This document shows, one piece after another, positions 8,157 through 16,868 of a stretch of 64,000 nucleotides of DNA (positions within the stretch are counted from its first letter, which is position 1; each line of letters starts with the position of its first letter). The notes below the pieces were generated by a model that worked only from the letters and a program-made list of their open reading frames with translations, ran no database searches and was not told where the DNA came from. The stretch is from an uncultured Oscillibacter sp. (GTDB taxonomy: Bacteria > Bacillota > Clostridia > Oscillospirales > Oscillospiraceae): contig CAJUMX010000014.1 in the NCBI GenBank assembly GCA_910587705.1, forward strand, positions 1 through 64,000, written 5' to 3'. A program made the position numbers and the translations under genes.

Positions 8157-8828
8157 TCAAGCTACAATCCGCCCATCCTCGATCCGCACCACTCTGTCCG
8201 CCCTCTGGGCAATCTCGGGATTATGGGTAATCATCACAATGGTCTGATGAAACTCCCGGCTGCTCATTTGCAGCAAGCCCATCACATCGTCGCTGGTTTT
8301 GGAGTCCAGGTTCCCCGTGGGCTCATCTGCCAAGATGATGGCGGGCTTGGACGCCAGCGCCCGGGCGATGGCCGCCCGCTGCTGCTGGCCGCCGGAGAGC
8401 TGGCCGGGCAAGCTGTCCAGCTTCTCCACCAGCCCCAGGAGCTTCACCACCTTCATGATGAACGCCCGGTCTGGCTTCTGCCTGTCCAGGGAGAGGGGAA
8501 ACACGATGTTTTCCCACACCGTCAGCACCGGAATCAGATTGTAGTTCTGAAAGACAAAGCCGATCCGCTTCCGGCGGAAGATGGCCGCCTGTTCCCGGTC
8601 CAGTCCCGCCAGCTCCGTGCCGCCAATCCGGACGCTCCCCTCCGTAGGGGTGTCCAGCCCGCCCAGCATATTCAGCAGGGTGGATTTCCCGCTGCCGGAG
8701 GTTCCAATGATGGCGGTGAATTTCCCCTGCTGGATTTCCAGGTCCACGCCATCCAGGGCCCGAACCTGGGTGTCGCCGCCGCCGTAATACTTTTTGAGGC
8801 CGGAAGCCTTTAAAATACTCTCCATCAT
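8157..8828 (-). CDS. ABC transporter ATPase, LolD/MacB/BceA type
   Basis: This 223-residue ATPase has Walker A GTSGSGKST, the signature LSGGQQQR, Walker B AIILADEPTGNLDS and the family-typical FVFQNYNLIPVLTVWENI around the Q-loop, which places it in the LolD/MacB/BceA group that pairs with FtsX-type permeases. It follows the permease gene by 18 bases and is the last gene of this operon. It energises the permease at the membrane. With the adjacent kinase and regulator, a role in sensing or resisting peptide antibiotics is inferred. Start ATG at 8828 or 8825. Confidence 0.92.
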   Translation of the reverse strand: MMESILKASGLKKYYGGGDTQVRALDGVDLEIQQGKFTAIIGTSGSGKSTLLNMLGGLDTPTEGSVRIGGTELAGLDREQAAIFRRKRIGFVFQNYNLIPVLTVWENIVFPLSLDRQKPDRAFIMKVVKLLGLVEKLDSLPGQLSGGQQQRAAIARALASKPAIILADEPTGNLDSKTSDDVMGLLQMSSREFHQTIVMITHNPEIAQRADRVVRIEDGRIVA

Positions 8829-8846
8829 GTGTCTCCTTTCAAATGT

Positions 8847-11435
8847 TCACTCCGCGGCCCGGAGCTGCTCCACAATGCTGCCCCTGTGGAACCAGCGCAG
8901 GGCCAGCGCCGGGACAACGGCGGACACCGCCAGCAGCACCCCGCAGGCCGCCAGAGCGGGAACCAGGGTAAAGTGGAAGGTAAACTGCCACATGGAATCC
9001 ACCATGCGTTTCACCAGCGTCAAATCCAGCGCCACCGCCAGAACGAACCCCAGCAGGCAGGCCCCTGCTGCGTAATAGACGCCCTCCCACACCATCATGC
9101 CGGTCAGCTGCCGCCGGGTCATGCCTACGCTCTCCATGGCAGCGAACTCGTGGCGGCGGGTCAGAATCGAGGTGACGATGGTATTGATCAGATTTAATAC
9201 GCCGGCAAAGCCGAAGATCAGCCCCACGAAGCCGCCCACAAAACGGATCATCCGCCGGGTCCCCTCGGAGCTCTCCCGGGCCTCCCGGGCGGAGAGATAG
9301 TTCATGTCTGGGTCCTTGTGTTCCATGTAGTCCTCCAAAAACGCTATCATCTCCGCCTCATATCCCTCCTCGATGTCAAAGGAGTATTTATAGACCGTCG
9401 GAGTGTCATACAGCTTCTCATAGACGCTGGCAGGCAGGTACAAATTCAAACCGTCCCCGCCGGTCTTGAAGGGGCCGCTGCTGATATAGCCGATTTCCGC
9501 GTCGTCCGAAGTTTGGGCGGCTTTTGCCAGCACCGGCAGCTCCATCACCGGCGAGCCGTTTTTGTAGACCGTGATACTCTGGCCGACGTCCGCCAAATCC
9601 AGCTCCGGTACAAGAGACATGTCCTGACGGTCTACGTGCACGCCCACCAGTACGCCCTCTCCGGCGGCCATTTTCTCATAGAGGACATGGGCGTCCGTCT
9701 CCCCCTCCCGCAGGTCCATGCGGGCCAGGGCGGTTTCCTCCATTCCGTAGACGTTGCAGAGCATGTGCCCGTCGTCGCCCAGGCCGAAGCCTCTAAGCCC
9801 ATCTGAACCGAAGGTGAGGCCGCTCTCCTCCATCACATAGGTCTCCCCTGTCAGGGGATGGCCAAAGTCATAGGTGACGTTGGTATCCTCCGCTGTGTTT
9901 TTATAGATTGCCGAGCCGCCGGTAACGCCGGGCCGGGCGGCAATGTCCGCGATGGTCTCCGCCCGCAGGGCGTCGGAGCGCCGGAAGAAGCCCCGGACGT
10001 TGCTGGCGCTGGCCGCGTTCACCACGGCAAAATCCGTGCGAATCATGAAGGCCGTTTCCTTCTCCACGTCCACGCTGTCCGCCGCCGTGCCCGCGCAGTT
10101 CAAAAGCACCACGCACAGCGTCAGGGACAGCATGATGAACACGGTTCGCCGCCGGTTCCGCCCCAGGTTGGACCAGGCCAGCCGGGGGATACTGGCCCCC
10201 GGGGCGCTTCTGCGGGAGGTCCGCCGCCGGTCAAAGCGCTCCACATAGCGGAAGGCCTCGATGGGAGGCGTGTTGGCGGCAACTCGGATGGGCTTCCGGG
10301 TGCTGCAAAAGACCGTCAGGGCCGTCAGGGCCGCCGCCGTCAGGAAGATGGCCGGAGAGGGAGAAACCCCGGCGGCCAAGTGCTGGTATTCCGTGGACAC
10401 CATGTTCATGATCAGGGGCAGGGCGGCCCTTCCGATGAAAAACCCGACCAGCATCCCTAGGGGGATTCCGACGCCGCTGAGCCAGAGGGCCTGCCGGTTC
10501 ATCAGGGTCCGCACCTGCTTCCGGCTCATGCCGATGGTCCGGTAGAGGCCGAAGCGCCGGATGTCCTGCATGACGGCAATGTCAAACACATTGTAAATGA
10601 GCAGATAGCCGCAGAGCATGAACAGCGCGGCAAAGGCCGTCGCCGCTGCGATTTGTAGGACGCTTGGCTGGACGTTGGTGGCCCGGTTTACGGCGGTCAG
10701 GATATAGTTGGGCGCTTCGTTGTCGTCCGGCTCGCCACCCAGGTCATAGACCAGCTCCCGGAGCTTCTGCTCCAATCCAAATGCGCTGTAGGCGGTGAAA
10801 TCGGAGAAATAGGTCCCGGCCATGTCGCCGTCCTCGTGGTAGGTATACCGGAAAATCTCCGGGTGGGCCTCCCGAAAGGCGGTCCCGGCCCACAGAACGC
10901 TCAACTGACTGCCAAGGGCCTCGTACCAGCCGGAGACCACCATGGGGAGGGCATAGTCCTGTCCGTGGGCGGTGAAGGCGATGGTGATTTCCGCCCCGGC
11001 CTCCGGCTCCACCCCCAAGTCCCGCAGAGCAAGGTCGGAGGCAACCACCTCGTTGGACGCGGCGGGCTCACGGCCATGGGTGGGGGTGCAGAAGGTCAGC
11101 TCCGCCTGCACGCCGTCCTGAACGTTGAACTCAATGTTGTGCCGGACGGCGTTGTCCAGGTAGGCCACCGGCATCCGCAGGCCCGCCGCCTTGATGAAGT
11201 CCGCCTGGCCCAGGGCCTCGAACTGCTCTGCCGTCAAATACCGGATGTCGCCGTCGGACCGGCTCATTTTCTGCATTTGCAGGGTAAGGGTAAAGGATTC
11301 CACCGTCCCGATGACTATGGCGGCCACAGCGGTAAAGAGCGCCGCCGTGACCGCGATAGCCAGCACCGCGAATAGGTTCCGGGCCCGGCTGGCGGCAAAG
11401 CTCCGCCGGGTCAGGGTTTTCAGCATGTCGTTCAT
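8847..11435 (-). CDS. FtsX-family ABC permease, large two-module type
   Basis: The 862-residue protein starts at ATG 11435, preceded by GGAGGAA; in-frame sequence reaching 11531 runs through the promoter. There is one membrane segment near the N-terminus (LFAVLAIAVTAALFTAV), a first FtsX core at about 240-370 (TAFAALFMLCGYLLIYNVFD), a second N-terminal-type helix near 445 (RRTVFIMLSLTLCVVLLN), a large extracytoplasmic stretch, and a second FtsX core at the C-terminus (GLIFGFAGVLNLINTIV and following). This duplicated plan is that of peptide-antibiotic exporters and resistance permeases. It is transcribed with the ATPase at 8157 from its own promoter around 11468. Confidence 0.9.
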   Translation of the reverse strand: MNDMLKTLTRRSFAASRARNLFAVLAIAVTAALFTAVAAIVIGTVESFTLTLQMQKMSRSDGDIRYLTAEQFEALGQADFIKAAGLRMPVAYLDNAVRHNIEFNVQDGVQAELTFCTPTHGREPAASNEVVASDLALRDLGVEPEAGAEITIAFTAHGQDYALPMVVSGWYEALGSQLSVLWAGTAFREAHPEIFRYTYHEDGDMAGTYFSDFTAYSAFGLEQKLRELVYDLGGEPDDNEAPNYILTAVNRATNVQPSVLQIAAATAFAALFMLCGYLLIYNVFDIAVMQDIRRFGLYRTIGMSRKQVRTLMNRQALWLSGVGIPLGMLVGFFIGRAALPLIMNMVSTEYQHLAAGVSPSPAIFLTAAALTALTVFCSTRKPIRVAANTPPIEAFRYVERFDRRRTSRRSAPGASIPRLAWSNLGRNRRRTVFIMLSLTLCVVLLNCAGTAADSVDVEKETAFMIRTDFAVVNAASASNVRGFFRRSDALRAETIADIAARPGVTGGSAIYKNTAEDTNVTYDFGHPLTGETYVMEESGLTFGSDGLRGFGLGDDGHMLCNVYGMEETALARMDLREGETDAHVLYEKMAAGEGVLVGVHVDRQDMSLVPELDLADVGQSITVYKNGSPVMELPVLAKAAQTSDDAEIGYISSGPFKTGGDGLNLYLPASVYEKLYDTPTVYKYSFDIEEGYEAEMIAFLEDYMEHKDPDMNYLSAREARESSEGTRRMIRFVGGFVGLIFGFAGVLNLINTIVTSILTRRHEFAAMESVGMTRRQLTGMMVWEGVYYAAGACLLGFVLAVALDLTLVKRMVDSMWQFTFHFTLVPALAACGVLLAVSAVVPALALRWFHRGSIVEQLRAAE

Positions 11436-11467
11436 GGGAAGTTCCTCCTGCATCTCTTGCTGACTAC

Positions 11468-11523
11468 AGTATACCAGCCCAATGTCACAAGCAAGGTACA
11501 GAACTGTCACAGTTTTGTACCTT
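11468..11523 (-). promoter_or_regulatory. Promoter with TGTGACA repeats in front of the ABC permease gene
   Basis: On the minus strand a -10 box TATACT (11473-11468) lies downstream of TGTGACA (11489-11483), CTGTACC (11501-11495) and TGTGACA (11511-11505). The two TGTGACA copies are exactly 22 bases apart, two helical turns, with the third partial copy between them. A near-perfect 31-bp palindrome (11493-11523, one mismatch) overlaps the upstream copies. There is no good -35 box, which fits activation by an OmpR-type regulator such as the one at 13263. Confidence 0.6.
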
Positions 11524-11577
11524 TCCTCCAAGCAAAAAGCAGCGCCCCGACAGGAGACGGGACGCCGGCGGATGGGC

Positions 11578-12243
11578 CTATTTTACAACGCGCCCATCCC
11601 GGAGGCGTACCACACGGTCCGCCAGCTGGGCAAGCTCGGGATTGTGGGTGATCATCACCAGGGTCTGGTGAAAGACGTCCACCGTCATCTTCAAAAGCCC
11701 CGCCACACTTTGGCTGGTCTTGGCGTCGAAGCTTCCCGTAGGCTCGTCGGCCAGGAGGATGGAGGGCCGGGTAATCAGCGCCCGGGCGATGGCGGCGCAT
11801 TGCTGTCCGCCGCCGGAGAGCATATGGGGGAAGGCGTCCAGCTTGTTCCCAAGTCCCAGCCATTTTGTAAGCTCCGCGAAAAAAGCCCCGTCCGGCCTGG
11901 AGCCGTCCAAGGCCAGGGGCAGCAGGATGTTCTCCCGGACCGTCAGCTCCGGCAGCAGGCGATTGTCCTGAAAGACAAAGCCCACCCTCCGGCGGCGAAA
12001 GACCGTCCGCTCTTCCTCCCCCAGGGAGCTAAGGTCTACGCCGTCCACGGTGACGGTTCCCTCCGTGGGCGGATACAGGCCGCCGATCAGATTCAAAAGC
12101 GTGGTCTTTCCGCTGCCGGAGGCCCCTATGATGGCGGTGAGCTTTCCCTTTTCGATGGAGAGGTCAATCCCGTCCACGGCCTTTACCTGCCGGGGACCCT
12201 CGCCAAAGTATTTTTTCAGATTTTGAACCGTTACAATCTCCAT
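11578..12243 (-). CDS. ABC transporter ATPase, BceA/LolD type
   Basis: A second 221-residue ATPase of the same group: Walker A GASGSGKTT, Walker B SILLADEPTGSFDA and FVFQDNRLLPELTVRENI. The signature motif is LSGGGQQCA, with Cys where Arg is usual after QQ, a mild departure. It follows the histidine kinase gene by 12 bases, so it belongs to the regulator-kinase transcript, while the permease downstream has its own promoter. It may serve the same permease or act with the kinase as a sensory component. Having two ATPases around one permease suggests a tandem duplication. Confidence 0.9.
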   Translation of the reverse strand: MEIVTVQNLKKYFGEGPRQVKAVDGIDLSIEKGKLTAIIGASGSGKTTLLNLIGGLYPPTEGTVTVDGVDLSSLGEEERTVFRRRRVGFVFQDNRLLPELTVRENILLPLALDGSRPDGAFFAELTKWLGLGNKLDAFPHMLSGGGQQCAAIARALITRPSILLADEPTGSFDAKTSQSVAGLLKMTVDVFHQTLVMITHNPELAQLADRVVRLRDGRVVK

Positions 12244-12255
12244 GAAACACCTCGC

Positions 12256-13266
12256 CTATCGCAGCAAAAACACGGAAAAGGCGGAGCCCCTTCCCACTTC
12301 GGATTTCAGCGTAATATAGCCTCTTTGCCGGGTAATGATGCCCCGGGCCAGATACAATCCCAGCCCCACGCCCTCCGCCGCCGCGGAGGACGGCGCCCGG
12401 TAAAAGCGCTTGAATACATCGTTGTAGTGCTCCTCGGGAATTCCAATCCCGGTATCCGTAACGTCGATTCGGGTGTAGAACTGCCAGGGGCGGACGCTGA
12501 TGTGAACGCGCCCGCCCTCCGGCGTGTACTTCACCGCGTTGTCCAGGAGATTCCCCAGGGCCTCCGCCGTCCATTTGGGGTCATGCCGGACGGTCTCATG
12601 GCTGTCACAGTCCACGTCAATTTGAATGTGCTTCCGGTTTGCCGCCGGTAGGACGCCGCTCACCGCCTGGGCGATGGTGTCATACAATCTGGCGTCCTCC
12701 AGGCGCAGGGCAAACGTCCCGGTTTCCAGCCGGGACATTTTAATAAGGGACTGCATGAGGAAATCCAGCTTCTGGACCTGGGCGGTGAGGGTGGTGAAAA
12801 ATTCTGCCCGCTTCTCCTCCGGCAGCTCCTGCTGGCCCAGGATGTCCGTGAACATCCGGATGTTCGCGATGGGCGTTTTCACCTGGTGGGAGATGTCGCT
12901 GACCAGCTCCTGAATGGTCTGCTTGTCCGCCTCGCTCTGCCGCTGCCCCGCCTGGGTCCGGTCATGGTATTGCAGGAGCTTTCCTTGCACCTTGGAGAGC
13001 TGGGAGTCCTCATAGGGGCGGTAGTTCTCCGGCTTCCGGCCATTCATCAGGGCGTCCAGCGTCTCACAGGCGCTGTTGGCAAAGTCGACCTCCCGCCGCT
13101 CCTGGCGGCGTTTCCACAAAAGCGTCAGCAGCAAAACGGCCAGTCCCAGGACGGTGGCCCCGGGACGGAAAATCACAGCCGGAAGCTCCAGCAGCCCCGC
13201 GAGAATTAGAAGCACCGCCGACAAAGCCAGGAAGAACGGTATCCACATGGCGCCGTCCCGCCTCAT
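12256..13266 (-). CDS. Histidine kinase, intramembrane-sensing type
   Basis: The 336-residue kinase has two closely spaced N-terminal membrane helices (about 6-50) with almost no external loop, the layout of intramembrane-sensing kinases such as BceS. The phosphorylation box is SDISHQVKTPIANI and the ATPase domain shows NLLDNAVKYTPEGG, DTGIGIP and GLGLYLARGI. The start codon overlaps the regulator stop by four bases (ATGA), so translation is coupled. Such kinases usually sense the flux or presence of a partner ABC transporter handling cell-wall-active peptides, which fits the adjacent transporter genes. Confidence 0.92.
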   Translation of the reverse strand: MRRDGAMWIPFFLALSAVLLILAGLLELPAVIFRPGATVLGLAVLLLTLLWKRRQERREVDFANSACETLDALMNGRKPENYRPYEDSQLSKVQGKLLQYHDRTQAGQRQSEADKQTIQELVSDISHQVKTPIANIRMFTDILGQQELPEEKRAEFFTTLTAQVQKLDFLMQSLIKMSRLETGTFALRLEDARLYDTIAQAVSGVLPAANRKHIQIDVDCDSHETVRHDPKWTAEALGNLLDNAVKYTPEGGRVHISVRPWQFYTRIDVTDTGIGIPEEHYNDVFKRFYRAPSSAAAEGVGLGLYLARGIITRQRGYITLKSEVGRGSAFSVFLLR

Positions 13267-13946
13267 GCCCGCACCCCCAGCCAGACATAGCCCATGCCCC
13301 GGATGGTTTGTATATAGGTATGTCCGGCATCCTCAATCTTGGCGCGCAGGCGGTTCATGGTCACCGTGAGGGTGTGATCGTCGATAAAATTGCCTTCGCT
13401 GTCCCACAGCTTTTCCAGCAAAAGACGCCGCGTCACCACAGTCCCGGCATTGGCCGTCAAAAGCCGCAGGAGCTTGTATTCGTTGGGGGTAATGGCCAGC
13501 TTTTCGCCGCCCCGAAGCGCGGTCAGGGTCTGGAAATCCAGGCGCAGGAATCCGTCGTCAAACCCGCCGTCTCCAGACCTGGAGACGCCCCGGCGCAAAA
13601 CCGCCTCCACCCGGCGCTTGAGTATTTGGATATGGAAAGGCTTGGTGATGTAGTCATCGGCGCCCAGATCGAAGCCGCTTAGCTCATCCTGCTCCAGGTC
13701 GTTGGCGGTCAGGAACACAATCGGCAGCTCCGGGGCGGAGGCTTTGACTTCCCGGCAGAGGCCAAAGCCGTTTCCATCGGGAAGATTCACGTCCAGGATG
13801 ACCAGATCGAATTGGTCGGTTTTCAAAAGCTGCCGGGCCTTTTGGCAAGTGTAGGCCGCAACGGTGAGATGGCCGGAATCGTCCAGCGCGAAGCAGAGAC
13901 CCGCGCTCAGGGCCAGGTCATCCTCTACAACCAAAATTTTGGACAT
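13263..13946 (-). CDS. OmpR-family response regulator
   Basis: A 227-residue regulator with receiver domain (ILVVEDDLALSAG acidic pocket, phospho-acceptor Asp in LVILDVNLPDGNG, switch Thr in FLTAND, Lys in YITKPF) and a C-terminal winged helix (ITPNEYKLLRLL, then RLRAKIEDAGHTYIQTIRGMGYVW). ATG 13946 is chosen because GGGAGG precedes it and because the receiver core begins immediately; the open frame extends to 14066 without family similarity. It probably controls its own promoter and that of the ABC permease through TGTRACA-like repeats seen at both. Confidence 0.93.
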   Translation of the reverse strand: MSKILVVEDDLALSAGLCFALDDSGHLTVAAYTCQKARQLLKTDQFDLVILDVNLPDGNGFGLCREVKASAPELPIVFLTANDLEQDELSGFDLGADDYITKPFHIQILKRRVEAVLRRGVSRSGDGGFDDGFLRLDFQTLTALRGGEKLAITPNEYKLLRLLTANAGTVVTRRLLLEKLWDSEGNFIDDHTLTVTMNRLRAKIEDAGHTYIQTIRGMGYVWLGVRA

Positions 13947-14091
13947 AGGCGTCTCGCCTCCCGTCTTGTGATGTCTTAGAGATGATACCTCTTCATGGTG
14001 TTTTCGCAATTTATCCATTTCGACAGCTCCGCGTGTCCTCCAAAGGTCCTGCCTTGGGCGCTGCATACATCGCTGCCCACTGATGAAAAAA

Positions 14092-14108
14092 TTACACTTA
14101 TGTTACAC
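14092..14108 (-). promoter_or_regulatory. Direct repeat TTACAC-N5-TTACAC upstream of the regulator gene
   Basis: Two TTACAC copies (14092-14097 and 14103-14108 on the plus strand) are spaced exactly 11 bases. On the minus strand this reads TGTAACATAAGTGTAA, close to the TGTGACA repeats at the ABC permease promoter. One-turn direct repeats are the usual site of OmpR-type regulators, so autoregulation is inferred. Confidence 0.5.
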
Positions 14109-14783
14109 GGAATCATGGGTTTATGTCCAGCCATTTCTCTGCTATACTTTTACATATATCCCATATCCCATTTTTGTTCCTACCCAAATGAAAACCGTGT
14201 ATGAAAGCGTATTCCGCTGCTTTTCTGGACCCAACAAGGCATTTTTTCTGCTGGCCAGTTGACAGCCATCAGCAATTCCTTGCACAAATTAGCCGATTGC
14301 CAAAACGCTGTTTGAGGGGACTTTCTGTTTTCGAGCTGGCCCCAGGGCGCACCGCTTTGCAGAATCCAGGTCCTTCCAACGCATTTCCGGTTATCTCCCG
14401 TGCTTCCTCTCCCCTATGAGTCCTGGCAGTCTCTCTTCCAACCGTTCCCACACGCTTATGATGGTCGCCCCCTTTCTGATGTTTTGTTATTTTACTATAC
14501 TTTCTGTCTCGTGACAACACTGTCTAAGGTTGGCATGGACAGCCGCCGCTTCGTTTTTATGGAATGCAGCAATGTTTTTGAGAAATTGGAACAACGAGAC
14601 GGAGAAAAACCTAAGAAATATTTTTTCTAAACCCTTCCCGCCCTCCATATAAAAGGCGCCCGAAACGAGAAATAATTTTCAAAATTTCCTTAATTTCCCA
14701 AAATAAGAAGGTAACCTACATAGACAACCTGTAACAATTGGCATACGTTTTCTCCACAGAGCGATGAAAAGGAGAGAATGTCA
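14109..14783. other. Intergenic stretch without recognisable gene
   Basis: Between the regulator operon (leftward) and the XRE gene (rightward) there are about 675 bases with no reading frame that looks coding: short frames are rich in stops, rare compositions and lack ribosome sites. The last 150 bases are AT-rich and presumably hold the promoter of the XRE gene. Confidence 0.5.
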
Positions 14784-15044
14784 ATGTTTCGCAGACATGT
14801 CGTCCCGCAAAGAGAGAAGGAATCTTTTGGCCGCGTCATTCGTGCTCACCGTAAACTTATGGGCTACACACAGGAGGAATTGGCGTCAAAGCTGGGATGG
14901 TCGACACATTGGATCAATGATATTGAAAACGGGAAGGGCGTCCCCTCCGGTTTGGATGTTGTCCGCCTGTTAGCAACTCTGCGGCTGGATTCTGAGCAAG
15001 TAGTAAGGGAGGCAGACCTTTTTGTATCTTTACCTGCCGATTGA
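14784..15044 (+). CDS. Small XRE-family DNA-binding protein
   Basis: The 86-residue protein is a single Cro/CI-type helix-turn-helix domain: FGRVIRAHRKLMGYTQEELA, then SKLGWSTHWINDIENGKGVP and a C-terminal helix. ATG 14784 lies eight bases after GGAGAG; an earlier ATG at 14778 is too close to that site. Its target is unknown. The next small gene overlaps its end by 23 bases, so the two are translated together. It could regulate itself and the neighbouring gene. Confidence 0.8.
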   Translation: MFRRHVVPQREKESFGRVIRAHRKLMGYTQEELASKLGWSTHWINDIENGKGVPSGLDVVRLLATLRLDSEQVVREADLFVSLPAD

Positions 15045-15249
15045 AAGCGAGCTGGATACTCCCTGTGCCGGTCAATGCCGCATGTTCGGCCTTCGCGTTC
15101 TTCGAAACAACGGTGGGCAGGATGAAGAGGTCATGGTACTGCCGGACATCTCAACGGACTTTATCTTTACGCTTCGTCTGGCCAGCCTTTTCACCAGGAA
15201 GCAGCTAGACCCTCTTCATCTGATGGATGTCCTGGAGGATATGTTTTGA
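15022..15249 (+). CDS. Small DUF6514-like protein
   Basis: A 75-residue protein starting at TTG 15022 behind GGGAGG. The pattern VLPDISTDF followed by LDPLHLMDVLEDMF resembles the DUF6514 small proteins of clostridia, which end with a similar Asp-Ile-Ser then Pro-x-His-Leu-x-Asp-Val-(Ile/Leu)-Glu-Asp arrangement. The function of that family is not established. It overlaps the XRE gene, implying coupled translation. The identification rests on pattern memory only. Confidence 0.6.
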   Translation: MYLYLPIESELDTPCAGQCRMFGLRVLRNNGGQDEEVMVLPDISTDFIFTLRLASLFTRKQLDPLHLMDVLEDMF

Positions 15250-16034
15250 AGCCTTTCTTCCTGTGTCGTATTCATAAGCGTTGGAGCACTGTGTGGAAAT
15301 CATGATTGCGCCCTCTGCGAAAGAAACGGAGCTCGCGTAATTTTTCCGTGCTCTCCGACACGATTGAGGCAGGAAAACCGGCAAGTCCGGCGGATTGGCG
15401 GAGACAGCCGCTTTGTTGGGGGAAGCTGCTTTTTCCTCGGAACATTGCGGGTATTCATAACCACCGGTCATGCCGGTGGTATGTATAGGCCCTCTTGGGG
15501 GTATATCCCGGGCAGAGCCTATAGACTCATCGGAAGGTCTGCCAATCGCTCAGATTTCCCGGGTATGACTAAAGCTTTTTAGAACCACCGGCCTAGCCGA
15601 CCGTTTTCTTTTTACAAAAAACCTAGGGACCCAAAAGGGCCACCCCGCACAAGGGCAACAACAAAACAACTGTTTAGTGCATGACAAAAAGGGTAGCAGT
15701 CATTAGGATTGCTGCCCTTTTTATAGGTTTGTACAATGATTTGCGAATTTTTCTAATAGTTCTTGGAATAAAAGACGTTTTTTGATAAAATAAAAGCATT
15801 TTAGGGAATACATATGGACCATGCTTCCGATATTGTGCAAAACGAACAAAGTAGCCGAGCTCATATATAAAATCCGCACAATTCCACCAATATTTTTCCG
15901 ACTTACTGAAAAAACACAGCGAAACGCTTTTCCGAGCCTTGAAAAAAAGCCGTATTAAAATAACGATGTTTTTCCTCTAAGATGAACCCATCAAAAGCGC
16001 CGGGCAAGGCGCGGAAAACAGGAGGAAACGCATC
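15250..16034. other. Intergenic region upstream of the sorbitol operon
   Basis: No convincing gene lies in these 785 bases. A small hairpin ACCACCGG/CCGGTGGT sits at 15461-15481, a terminator at 15686-15722, and from about 15730 the DNA is AT-rich with a possible -10 box (TATAAA near 15867) for the sorbitol operon. No -24/-12 sigma-54 promoter was seen; activation by GutR is likely. Confidence 0.5.
15686..15722 (+). terminator. Rho-independent terminator
   Basis: AAAAAGGGTAGCA (15686-15698) pairs with TGCTGCCCTTTTT (15710-15722) with one T-G pair, ending in a T run on the plus strand. It separates upstream transcription from the sorbitol operon. Confidence 0.75.
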
Positions 16035-16835
16035 ATGGAAAAAGGCTGGCTGAATCTGGAGGACCGGGTCGTCATCGTCACCGGCGGTGCGTCGGGCATC
16101 GGCAAGCACACGGTGCAGACGCTGGCGGCGGCGGGAGCGAGGGCAGTCATCGCGGACCTGAGCGTAACCACCGGCGAGGAACAGGACGGCGCGTGGTGCG
16201 TCAAATGCGACGTGACCCGGCTGGAAGACGTTAAGGCCATGGCGGACGCGGTCGTGAAAAAATACGGGAGGATCGACGCGCTGGTCAATGTCGCCGGGAT
16301 CAACCTGCCCCGCCTTCTGGTGGATGTCACCGGCCAGCGGCCAGAGTTTGAGCTGAACGAGGAGTCCTACGACAAGATGTTTGACATCAACGTAAAGGGC
16401 ATGTTCCTGTGCACCCAGGCCTGTGTCCGGCAGATGCTGAAGCAGGGAGGCGGCGTTGTCGTCAACATGTCCTCCGAGTCGGGCAAGGAGGGCTCCCAGG
16501 GCCAATCCGTCTACTCCGCCACCAACGGCGCGGCGGACAGCCTCACCCGCTCCTGGGCCAAGGAATTGGGCAAGTACAACATCCGGGTCGCCGCCGTTGC
16601 GCCGGGGATTCTGGAGCCCACCGGCCTGCGCTCTCCCGCCTATAACGAGGCCCTGGCCTACACTCGGGGCTGTAAGCCCGAGGATCTGTCCACCGATTAC
16701 ACCAAAGTGATTCCTCTGGGCCGGGACGGCAAGCTGGACGAGGTGGCGGATCTGGTGACCTACCTGGTCTCCGACCGGGCAAGCTATATTACCGGCACTA
16801 CCATCGATATCTCCGGCGGCAAGTCCAGAGGCTGA
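16035..16835 (+). CDS. Sorbitol-6-phosphate 2-dehydrogenase (SDR family)
   Basis: The 266-residue short-chain dehydrogenase has the cofactor loop TGGASGIGKHT, the structural motif NVAGINLP and the active-site Ser and Tyr (NMSSES, QSVYSATN). It should oxidise sorbitol-6-phosphate to fructose-6-phosphate with NAD. The operon context (GutR, GutM and a complete glucitol PTS) fixes the substrate with good confidence. The YxxxK motif reads YSATN here, so the catalytic Lys is replaced by Asn, which would impair classical SDR catalysis unless another residue substitutes. It is the first gene of the operon, with AGGAGG 9 bases before ATG 16035. Confidence 0.85.
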   Translation: MEKGWLNLEDRVVIVTGGASGIGKHTVQTLAAAGARAVIADLSVTTGEEQDGAWCVKCDVTRLEDVKAMADAVVKKYGRIDALVNVAGINLPRLLVDVTGQRPEFELNEESYDKMFDINVKGMFLCTQACVRQMLKQGGGVVVNMSSESGKEGSQGQSVYSATNGAADSLTRSWAKELGKYNIRVAAVAPGILEPTGLRSPAYNEALAYTRGCKPEDLSTDYTKVIPLGRDGKLDEVADLVTYLVSDRASYITGTTIDISGGKSRG

Positions 16836-16868
16836 CCGAAAGACTGAAAAAGACAGGAGGGGAACCGC

